Below, piece after piece: positions 6,207 to 11,881 of a stretch of 11,881 bases of DNA. The position numbers and the translations under genes were made by a program. The DNA lies in the NCBI GenBank assembly GCA_902803255.1, contig CADCPG010000149.1, positions 1-11,881 of the forward strand. The letters run 5' to 3'. The stretch comes from an uncultured Ruminococcus sp. GTDB lineage: Bacteria; Bacillota; Clostridia; Oscillospirales; CAG-272. The notes under the pieces were generated by a model that saw nothing but the letters and a program-made list of their open reading frames with translations, made no database searches and was not told where the DNA came from. Each line of letters starts with the position of its first letter. Position 1 is the first letter of the stretch.

Positions 6207-6626
6207 TCAGAACTGAAGGCCCGCGGGCTTTATCCTTCTGTACTTGCGCCAGTCGATATCGCCGCGTCCGAGAGCGATGATGAGAGCCTCGGCCGTGCCG
6301 AGATTCGTCGCGTAGGGGATGTTGTTGTAGTCGCACAGACGCAGGCACTCATTCAGCGAGATGTCGTCGAGCACCGACGGAGAAGTCTCGCGGAAGGCTA
6401 TGAGCATATCTATTTCGTCGTATGCGATCCGCTGGGCGATCTGTTCGTTGCCTCCCGATTCGCCCGACATGAGCTCGTCGACCTCGAGTCCCGTAGCCTC
6501 GACGATATACTTTGCCGTCACGCTCGTGGCGCAGATCGTGTGCTGGCTGAGTATTCCGCAATACGCGCTGCAGAACTGGGCCAGCAGTTCCTTTTTCGAA
6601 TCGTGTGCGAGAATTGCAAGTTTCAT
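6207..6626 (-). CDS. mgsA: Methylglyoxal synthase family protein with a substituted active site
   Basis: 139 residues, close to the length of methylglyoxal synthases, which turn dihydroxyacetone phosphate into methylglyoxal and phosphate. The fold is recognisable: LAILAHDSKK at 3-12, EATGLEV at 43-49, SGESGG at 54-59, then RLCDYNNIPYATNLGTAE at 96-113. A gap-free alignment to the E. coli enzyme from memory shows Asp71, the catalytic base, replaced by Asn60; Asp91 by Glu80; His98 by Asp87; and Asp101 by Ser90. Phosphate-site residues are partly kept: Lys12 for Lys23, Thr34 for Thr45, Ser54 for Ser65 and Gly55 for Gly66; Thr47 is replaced by Val36. The protein has therefore probably lost the normal chemistry and may be a sensor or have changed function. 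ATG at 6626 is chosen because the conserved domain starts there; the ribosome binding site (CGGAAAA) is weak. It lies 26 bases after the MinD-like gene. An automatic annotation would probably read plain methylglyoxal synthase. Confidence 0.85.
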   Translation of the reverse strand: MKLAILAHDSKKELLAQFCSAYCGILSQHTICATSVTAKYIVEATGLEVDELMSGESGGNEQIAQRIAYDEIDMLIAFRETSPSVLDDISLNECLRLCDYNNIPYATNLGTAEALIIALGRGDIDWRKYRRIKPAGLQF

Positions 6627-6652
6627 TTTTCCGTTTTCGCAGTCTTTCTGTT

Positions 6653-7477
6653 TTATGACTCGATGAGCCGTCTTCTCTTTCCGGCGGGAAGGAAGGACAG
6701 CAGCGGCACGCGCTCGCCGCATATCCGTCCGGCGATCTCGCCGAAAGCCACGCCGGCGGTCTTCCGCGCGCCGCGTATCTCGGTCGAGAGCAGCCCGGCC
6801 TCGGACCCCCGCTCGAGCGCGGGGGAATCGGGCACCACTCCTATGAGGGGGATGTGGGTGTTTTCTATGAGCGACCGTATGCCCTGGCGGCCGTTCTTTA
6901 TACCGTTTCCGGTGTCGAAGCGGTTGATCACGAGCTTCTGGTTCGTTACCCCTTCGGCCTCAAGCAGATACCCCGTCTTCTCCGCAGCCCTCACCGACGC
7001 CGGGCCGTGAGACACGGTGATGAGAGCACGGTCGGCGGATCCGCATACCGATGTGAGGATCCCGCCCGAAACGCCCGGGGTGTCTATCATGACAAAGTCG
7101 CACGACAGCGCCTTCGCCGCGGCTCCGACGGCATCCGAGAGCCGCTCAGGCGGAGGTATCTCGCTTCCGGGATCGGGGCCGGGAATGAAATACAGCGCCC
7201 CGCCGCCCGGGACCCGTCGCGGTTCGACGGCCGCGTCGGCCGGTGCGCAGATGCCGTTTATGATGTCGGAGATGTTGTAAAGCGCTCTGTCCTCGCAGCC
7301 GAAAAGCAGGTCGAGGGCTCTGTTCGAATAGTCGCAGTCGATGCAGAGCACCCGCTTTCCGCGCAGAGAAAGAGCATGGGAGAGGTTGGCGCACACCGTG
7401 GATTTTCCTATACCGCCTTTTGTGGAGGTCACGATATATACCGTGTAGCCCCTGCGGTCCGGGAATCTCTGCGACAT
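6653..7477 (-). CDS. MinD/ParA-family P-loop ATPase
   Basis: 274 residues. The deviant Walker A motif KGGIGKST is at 20-27, with the signature Lys20 and the P-loop Lys25. DCDYSNRALDLLFG at 47-60 matches the switch I region of MinD, and the following stretch (ALYNISDIINGIC, 65-77) is also MinD-like. The Walker B-type motif VMIDTPG is at 129-135, but MinD's usual DxPAGIE is replaced by DTPGVSGG. The C terminus (256-274) has hydrophobic residues followed by KRRR, so a membrane-binding tail is possible but not convincing. Such ATPases dimerise on ATP and position proteins at the membrane or on DNA. No minC or minE is adjacent. In many clostridia minD, minE, rodA and mgsA lie together, so the neighbouring MgsA-like gene may be a remnant of that order. 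ATG at 7477 is chosen, with GGGTGAT and GGGAGAGG upstream; an in-frame TTG at 7489 is possible. Confidence 0.85.
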   Translation of the reverse strand: MSQRFPDRRGYTVYIVTSTKGGIGKSTVCANLSHALSLRGKRVLCIDCDYSNRALDLLFGCEDRALYNISDIINGICAPADAAVEPRRVPGGGALYFIPGPDPGSEIPPPERLSDAVGAAAKALSCDFVMIDTPGVSGGILTSVCGSADRALITVSHGPASVRAAEKTGYLLEAEGVTNQKLVINRFDTGNGIKNGRQGIRSLIENTHIPLIGVVPDSPALERGSEAGLLSTEIRGARKTAGVAFGEIAGRICGERVPLLSFLPAGKRRRLIES

Positions 7478-7528
7478 GGAATCACCCAACCTCTCCCTGA
7501 TCCTTCAGATAAGAGCAATCAACGTCCG

Positions 7529-7549
7529 CCGGCGCGCGCGGCGCGCCGG
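7529..7549. terminator. GC-only perfect hairpin between ispH-S1 and the MinD-like gene
   Basis: CCGGCGCGC (7529-7537), loop GCG, then its exact reverse complement (7541-7549). It begins eight bases after the ispH-S1 stop in the direction of transcription. There is no T tract, so intrinsic termination would be weak; pausing, mRNA 3'-end protection or partial termination are possible. I find no clear promoter between it and the MinD-like gene, so the two operons may be joined by read-through. Confidence 0.4.
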
Positions 7550-7556
7550 GAGGATG

Positions 7557-9683
7557 TCATTCCTCGCTTTCCCCTTCGGACGGAGCGGCTTCTCCGGCGT
7601 CTTCTTCGGCGCCTTCGCCGTCCTCGCCGTCTTCTTCGGGAAGATCATCTTCGCCCTCTTCGAGCAGGGCTCTGATCGAGAGCGAGACGCGCTGCTGTTC
7701 GTCGTCGATCTTAGTGATCTTGACCCTGACGGTCTGGCCGACCGACAGCACGTCGGACACGTTCGCCACTCTCTCGGTCGAGAGCTGCGAGATGTGGATA
7801 AGGCCGTCGATGTCGTCGGTCACGTGCGCGAACGCGCCGTAGCTCATGATGCTCGATACGACGACGTCGATTACGTCGCCCTCGGCGAACTCCGCCTTGA
7901 GCTTGTTCCAGGGTCTCGACTCCTCGGTGCGGTATCCGAGTGAGATCTGGCGCTTCTCGGGGTCGTAGCTCTTCACGAAGACGTCGACTTTGTCGCCGAT
8001 CGAGAAGATGTCGGCCGGTCTGCGGATGCTCTTCCAGGACATCTCCTTCTTGTGGAGCATTCCGTCGACTCCGCCCAGGTCGATGAAGGCTCCGTACTCG
8101 AGCAGACCTCTGACGGTACCTTCATAATGCTTGCCGACCTCGATCTCGGACCAGAATTTGTCCTCGAGAGCGCGGCGCTCTTCCCTCGCGGCGGCTCTGA
8201 TCGAACCGACGGCTCCCTTGCCGCCTCCCTGCTTGAGTTCGATCACCTTGAATTTCACCGTCTGTCCGACGAGAGTCGACAGATCGGCGTCCCTCGGCAG
8301 CGTCGTCTGAGACGCCGGCACGAAGACTCTGGCGCCGTAGATCTTGATGACCACGCCGCCCTTTACGGCTTCCGAAACGACGGCTTCGAGAGTCTCTCCC
8401 GTTTCCTTCGCCTCGACGACCTTGTGCCAGTTCTTGTCGAGATCGGCGCGCTTCTTCGAAACGCGGGCACATCCGTCGATGTCGCTGACACTGATAACGA
8501 AAACGTCAATCCTGTCACCGACTTTGTACTCAGAACTCAGCTTCACGGAAGCATCGTCTGTTGTCTGTTCGGCGGTCAGTATCCCGGTAACTTTGGCGCC
8601 GAGATCAAGTTTGATTTCCTGATCGTTAACGGCAATCACTGTTCCGGTGACGGTGTCTCCTGTATTTAAAGTTGTGCAAGCTGAGTCGAGCATCTCTTCA
8701 AAGCTTTCGTTCTTCGCTTTGTTTTCTTCGCTCATGGTTTTGTATACCTCCTCTATTATGTCGCCGGGGGTTGACGCTCCGGCGACAATTCCCACCCTGC
8801 GGCAGTGAAACGGAATCTTTCCTGCAAGCTGCGAGGCATTCGAAACGCGGACGGTGTCCGGGCAGCCCGCCCGGCAAACCTCAAAAAGCTCAGTAGTATT
8901 AGAGCTGTCCTGTCCGCCGATGACCACAACAAAGTCGCTTTTTTCCGCGAGCGATGCCGCCTCAGCCTGCATTTTTTCCGTAACATTACATATTGTATCA
9001 AAAACTTTGTATTTTGTATACAGTTTTTCGAGATATTCGAGAGATTTTCTCCATTCCGTCACACTTTGGGTCGTCTGAGCCGCTATCAGAGCCGTTATCC
9101 CGTCCCCGACGGGCAGCTCTCCGCTCTGTACGGCCTTACGGATCTCCTCCGCCGTGCGGAAGACGAAACTGCGCCCGGGGAAGCGGCTGACGGTTCCGAC
9201 CGCCTCGGGATGCGACGGGGATCCCGAGAGGATGAACACGGTCTCACCAGCTCCTTCTTCCTCCCCGGCTCCGTGCCCGGCCGCCGCGTGGACCTTCTTC
9301 ACGAAGGGGCAGGTGCAGTCGACGAAGCTGAAAAAAGGATATTTTTCGGAAAGGAGCACGAGTTCCCGCTCGGTCTCCGCAGTCATCCCGTGGGCCCTGA
9401 CGTAAAGCTCGGCGCGCCTTTCCTCCGACGAGGAGGCGGCGACGGCCTCAAGATCTCCGGTACCGACCGCACGCACACCGGCGGCCTCCAGCCGCGACGT
9501 GTATTCGCTGTTGTGTATCAGCTTTCCGAGCGTGTATATCGCCGTACCGTCCGATTTCGAGCGCCGGACGGCGGCCTCGACCAGCCTCGCCGCCCTGCTG
9601 ACTCCGAAGCAGAATCCGGCGTTCGAGGCGACGGTCACCTCGCGGCTGATCCCGCCGGCGGCCGTTCCTTCATGCCGGCTCAT
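7557..9683 (-). CDS. ispH: Bifunctional 4-hydroxy-3-methylbut-2-enyl diphosphate reductase / S1 RNA-binding protein fusion
   Basis: 708 residues. The IspH part (about 17-317) is the last enzyme of the MEP isoprenoid pathway, reducing HMBPP to IPP and DMAPP with a [4Fe-4S] cluster. Expected cluster cysteines are Cys25 (GFCFG), Cys125 (CPF) and Cys232 (TICNV). Active-site residues include His57, His98, His158 and Glu160 (SHPE), and TTQSV at 204-208. A linker leads to four S1 (OB-fold) domains at about 342-410, 428-498, 516-586 and 602-671, then a tail of mostly Glu and Asp (674-708). Domains 3 and 4 have the typical YGAF segment (530-533, 615-618). The S1 half probably serves as ribosomal protein S1 or a related mRNA-binding factor. 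This fusion is known in Clostridia and is not a sequencing artefact: the frame is continuous. The ATG overlaps the plsC stop (ATGA) with no strong ribosome binding site, suggesting coupled translation; GTG 48 bases downstream is an alternative start. Confidence 0.95.
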   Translation of the reverse strand: MSRHEGTAAGGISREVTVASNAGFCFGVSRAARLVEAAVRRSKSDGTAIYTLGKLIHNSEYTSRLEAAGVRAVGTGDLEAVAASSSEERRAELYVRAHGMTAETERELVLLSEKYPFFSFVDCTCPFVKKVHAAAGHGAGEEEGAGETVFILSGSPSHPEAVGTVSRFPGRSFVFRTAEEIRKAVQSGELPVGDGITALIAAQTTQSVTEWRKSLEYLEKLYTKYKVFDTICNVTEKMQAEAASLAEKSDFVVVIGGQDSSNTTELFEVCRAGCPDTVRVSNASQLAGKIPFHCRRVGIVAGASTPGDIIEEVYKTMSEENKAKNESFEEMLDSACTTLNTGDTVTGTVIAVNDQEIKLDLGAKVTGILTAEQTTDDASVKLSSEYKVGDRIDVFVISVSDIDGCARVSKKRADLDKNWHKVVEAKETGETLEAVVSEAVKGGVVIKIYGARVFVPASQTTLPRDADLSTLVGQTVKFKVIELKQGGGKGAVGSIRAAAREERRALEDKFWSEIEVGKHYEGTVRGLLEYGAFIDLGGVDGMLHKKEMSWKSIRRPADIFSIGDKVDVFVKSYDPEKRQISLGYRTEESRPWNKLKAEFAEGDVIDVVVSSIMSYGAFAHVTDDIDGLIHISQLSTERVANVSDVLSVGQTVRVKITKIDDEQQRVSLSIRALLEEGEDDLPEEDGEDGEGAEEDAGEAAPSEGESEE

Positions 9684-10339
9684 CTGTCTGACTCGGGGGC
9701 CTGCCCCGCATCTTCAGGCTTTTTGAATTCCGGGTCGAGTTCGCATATGCGCCCGAAGATGTAATCCATTATATACTGTCTGTCGCCGGCGTGTTCTCCG
9801 CCGGAGGTGTATTCGTCGTACGTTATGGGTTTTCCCACGTATACGTGGGTGGGGCGCAGGAAGCGCACCCTGAAGTTCTTCGTCTTGAGGAAGACTGGCA
9901 GCACGGTGGCCCTGCTGTGTTCGCATATGACACCAATGCCGGCCCTGACCGGGGTCTCTGAAGGATGTACTCCGGGGCGTCTCGTCCCCTGAGGGAAGAC
10001 CCCGACCGAATAGCCTTCGTCGAGCATCTTTACCGCCTTCACGAGCACGCCCGCGTCCCTTCCGCTGCGGTCTACCGGAAAAGCGCCAAGAGCTGTTATC
10101 AGCCGTCCGAGAAGCGGGACCCCGAAAAGCTCCTTTTTAGCCATGAAGCGCGGCTGCTGTCTCGAGACGACGTCGCAGATCATTATCGGGTCTATCGCAG
10201 ACATGTGGTTCGAGCATAGCAGATACGGTCCTTCGGACAGCTTCGGCTCGTTCTTCCTTCCGTGCGGAATGACGAGGAAAATGATCCGGAAGAGCCAGGC
10301 GAGAAGGAACCGCATCACCTTGTATGTGCGGCTCTTCAT
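9680..10339 (-). CDS. plsC: 1-acyl-sn-glycerol-3-phosphate acyltransferase (PlsC family)
   Basis: 219 residues. The family transfers an acyl chain to lysophosphatidic acid to make phosphatidic acid at the inner face of the membrane. A hydrophobic N-terminal segment (about 9-26) can anchor it. Motif I is NHMSAID at 44-50, with the catalytic His45 and Asp50. RFMAKKELFGVPLLGRL (64-80) matches the next conserved block. Motif III reads FPQGTR at 115-120, with Gln117 where Glu is usual. LPVFLKT at 147-153 is the last block. The Glu-to-Gln change occurs, as far as I recall, in a clostridial subgroup, so activity cannot be ruled out. ATG at 10339 overlaps the cmk stop (ATGA). The frame runs on upstream to 10576, but that part lies within cmk and is not coding. 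Its position between cmk and ispH-S1 is typical for Clostridia. Confidence 0.92.
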   Translation of the reverse strand: MKSRTYKVMRFLLAWLFRIIFLVIPHGRKNEPKLSEGPYLLCSNHMSAIDPIMICDVVSRQQPRFMAKKELFGVPLLGRLITALGAFPVDRSGRDAGVLVKAVKMLDEGYSVGVFPQGTRRPGVHPSETPVRAGIGVICEHSRATVLPVFLKTKNFRVRFLRPTHVYVGKPITYDEYTSGGEHAGDRQYIMDYIFGRICELDPEFKKPEDAGQAPESDR

Positions 10340-11046
10340 GACTTGACCGCGGCCCCGGGGACTTTCTGTCTGATGATGCCCAGCGCCGCGCGAAGGGTCG
10401 CTTCGGCGTCGAGAAGCGTATTGTCGAGCAGCACAGCGTCGTCCGCCGGGCGGAGCGGCGCGGTGTCGCGGCTGCTGTCGCGGCGGTCGCGCTCGCGGAT
10501 ATCGGATAGCACCTTCTCGAAGGTGATTCCGGAACCCGAGGCGCGCAGTTCGTCGAACCTGCGCCTCGCGCGGCACTCATCCCCGGCGCTGAGGAAGATC
10601 TTGACCTCGGCGTCGGGAAGTATGACTGTCCCGATGTCGCGGCCGTCCATCACCACCGAGTTTTTCCTTGCGATGTCCCGCTGCATCTCGAGCAGGAATG
10701 CGCGGACGGCGGGGTGCGCCGATACTTTGGAGGCGTAGGACGATATCTCGTGGTTCCTGATCAGCTCTCCGAGCGGACGGCCGTCCAGTATCATCTGCTG
10801 GACTCCGCCGGTGAAATCGGCCTTGACCCTGACCGACGGCAGCATTGAGGCCACCGCCTCGGCGTCGTCGGGATCGATGCCCCTCTCGCGGACCGCGTAG
10901 CCGACAGTGCGGTATATGGCTCCGGTGTCGACGTACGGTATGCCGAGCGATGCGGCGATCATTTTGGCGAGCGTGCTCTTTCCGGCGCCGCTCGGGCCGT
11001 CTATGGCTATGTTGAAATGCAGCTTTCGGTCGGGAAGAACAGTCAT
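10336..11046 (-). CDS. cmk: Cytidylate kinase
   Basis: 236 residues. Phosphorylates CMP and dCMP to the diphosphates with ATP in the cytoplasm. The P-loop GPSGAGKST is at 17-25, the DTGAIYR segment for nucleotide binding at 40-46, the GRDIGTVILPDAEVKIFL block at 135-152, and the RDRRDSSRDTAPLRPADDA lid and base-binding region at 186-204. All are standard for bacterial Cmk. ATG at 11046 is chosen because AAGGAAAAGG ends five bases upstream; an in-frame TTG at 11070 is less likely. The gene starts 64 bases after the flavoprotein stop and overlaps plsC by four bases. It fits functionally with the dCMP deaminase elsewhere in the window, although they are in separate operons. Confidence 0.95.
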   Translation of the reverse strand: MTVLPDRKLHFNIAIDGPSGAGKSTLAKMIAASLGIPYVDTGAIYRTVGYAVRERGIDPDDAEAVASMLPSVRVKADFTGGVQQMILDGRPLGELIRNHEISSYASKVSAHPAVRAFLLEMQRDIARKNSVVMDGRDIGTVILPDAEVKIFLSAGDECRARRRFDELRASGSGITFEKVLSDIRERDRRDSSRDTAPLRPADDAVLLDNTLLDAEATLRAALGIIRQKVPGAAVKS

Positions 11047-11110
11047 GTCAGCCTTTTCCTTCGAAAACAAGTCGTTTTTTCCGCTTAATGTCCGCCGCCT
11101 GCGGCCGGTC

Positions 11111-11881
11111 TCAAACGGATGCCGCCGAGAGTCCGGCGAGATGTCCGGTGCACCAGGCGATCTGCAGATTGTATCCGCCCGTGAGGGCGTCGGTGTCGAT
11201 GATCTCGCCGGCGAAATACAGTCCGGGCGAGAGCTTCGACTCCATCGTGGCGGGCACGATCTCCGTCACCGGGATCCCTCCCGACGTCACTATCGCCTCG
11301 TCGATCGGACGCAGACGTTCGAGCGGTATCTCGAAACTCTTGAGCAGTCCCGTGATCCTCTCGCGCTCTTCTTTCGTCACCGAATTCACTTTTTTTCCGG
11401 GATCGATCCCCGTGAGCCCGGTGAACACCGGTATCATCTTGCGCGGGAGCAGGCCGTCGAGCGAGTTCGAGAAATCGCGGTTGAGCTCCGACGAGAAATC
11501 GGAAAGCACCCGCCGCTCGAGCATACGGCGGTCGAGGGCCGGCTTGAGATCGATAAGCGCGGTATATCTGCCCGGGACCACTCCGCGGAGCTTCGACGAC
11601 GCCGTGAGCGCCATCGGCCCGCTGATCCCGAAATGTGTGAACAGCAGCTCGCCGAAATCCTCGAAGACGGTCTTTCCTGTGCTGTTCTCCCTCACCGTCA
11701 TCGAGACGTTCTTCAGAGTCAGGCCCTGCATCCGCGCGCAGCCGTCCCACGACGACACTATCGGAACGAGGGCGGCGCGGGGCTCTGAAATTGTGTGGCC
11801 GAGGCCGGCGGCGAGCCGGTAGCCCGAGCCGTCGGAGCCCGTCATCTGGTACGACAGCCCGCCGGTCGCCAGCACGGCGGA
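11111..11881 (-). CDS. HI0933/BaiN-type NAD(P)/FAD-dependent oxidoreductase (N-terminal part outside the window)
   Basis: 256 residues are visible; the gene continues beyond the window edge at 11881, so no start can be given. The visible part begins SAVLATGG, the second nucleotide-binding strand typical of the family, followed by TGSDGSGYRLAAGLGH. The C-terminal FAD-contacting block contains SGGIPVTEI, then TMESKLSPGLYFAGEIIDTD and TGGYNLQIAWCTGHLAG, which are highly characteristic of HI0933-like flavoproteins (YhiN, BaiN, so-called aminoacetone oxidases). The physiological substrate of most members is unknown, and the BaiN bile-acid role should not be assumed. It is followed by cmk after 64 bases, and this order is common in Clostridia. 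The N-terminal FAD Rossmann motif cannot be checked here. Confidence 0.92.
   Translation of the reverse strand, partial: SAVLATGGLSYQMTGSDGSGYRLAAGLGHTISEPRAALVPIVSSWDGCARMQGLTLKNVSMTVRENSTGKTVFEDFGELLFTHFGISGPMALTASSKLRGVVPGRYTALIDLKPALDRRMLERRVLSDFSSELNRDFSNSLDGLLPRKMIPVFTGLTGIDPGKKVNSVTKEERERITGLLKSFEIPLERLRPIDEAIVTSGGIPVTEIVPATMESKLSPGLYFAGEIIDTDALTGGYNLQIAWCTGHLAGLSAASV

Noticed and set aside
6169..6348. N-terminal extension of the degenerate ABC subunit up to 6348
   Set aside because: This stretch overlaps the conserved C-terminal part of the MgsA-like gene in another frame and encodes Arg/His-rich sequence unlike ABC exporters. The TTG at 6168 gives a normal-length protein.
8805..9764. 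A 319-codon open frame on the plus strand
   Set aside because: It is antisense to the IspH region, where the minus-strand frame has clear cluster cysteines and active-site motifs. The plus-strand product is low-complexity Arg-rich sequence without a family signature.
10340..10576. N-terminal extension of the PlsC frame into cmk
   Set aside because: The extra 79 residues are the shadow of the well-conserved C-terminal half of Cmk. The ATGA overlap at 10336-10339 gives a standard PlsC start.
11047..11110. GCCGC/GCGGC inverted bases between the flavoprotein and cmk genes as a terminator
   Set aside because: The stem is only four to five pairs and has no T tract directly after it. The gene order suggests a continuous operon.
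1..11881. CRISPR array, insertion sequence, prophage or toxin-antitoxin locus
   Set aside because: I see no regularly spaced repeats, no transposase, integrase or phage genes, and no toxin-antitoxin pair. Nearly all the DNA is explained by core metabolic and transport genes.

Overview
The window is GC-rich bacterial DNA in which every supported gene lies on the minus strand, so transcription runs from high to low coordinates. The organism is most likely an uncultured member of the Clostridia. The main reasons are an IspH enzyme fused to ribosomal-protein-S1-type domains, the order HI0933-type flavoprotein - cmk - plsC - ispH/S1, strong GGAGG-type ribosome binding sites, frequent TTG starts, and a tRNA gene without an encoded CCA. 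This placement is inference from family knowledge; no database was searched.

Layout in the direction of transcription. (1) 11881 to 7557 holds a tightly packed housekeeping operon: the C-terminal part of an HI0933/BaiN-type flavoprotein (cut by the window edge), cytidylate kinase (cmk), a PlsC-type acyltransferase, and the IspH-S1 fusion. The cmk/plsC and plsC/ispH junctions are 4-base ATGA overlaps, so translation is probably coupled. A GC-only hairpin follows. (2) 7477 to 2627 holds a second set of four genes: a MinD-like deviant-Walker ATPase, a methylglyoxal-synthase-fold protein whose catalytic residues are replaced, and two half-ABC exporters joined by an ATGA overlap. The exporters look like a heterodimer with one degenerate and one consensus ATP site. 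(3) A 430-base gap (2198-2626) holds a tRNA-Thr(CGT) gene with its own sigma-70-type promoter, a nested hairpin ending in a T tract, and a second sigma-70-type promoter for the next operon. (4) 2197 to 73 holds galU (UDP-glucose synthesis), a dCMP deaminase overlapping galU by 26 bases, and an unrecognised lipoprotein. That operon ends in two adjacent perfect hairpins at 20-80; the lipoprotein stop codon lies inside one of them.

Most of the window is core metabolism: nucleotides (Cmk, dCMP deaminase), phospholipid and isoprenoid synthesis (PlsC, IspH), and sugar nucleotides for envelope polymers (GalU). I see no phage, transposon, CRISPR or defence locus. The most unusual part is region 2. 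There a MinD-like ATPase without visible MinC or MinE neighbours sits next to a methylglyoxal-synthase-like protein that has probably lost its enzyme activity, upstream of an exporter pair. The two tandem hairpins and the nested structure after the tRNA are the best candidates for undescribed nucleic-acid elements.
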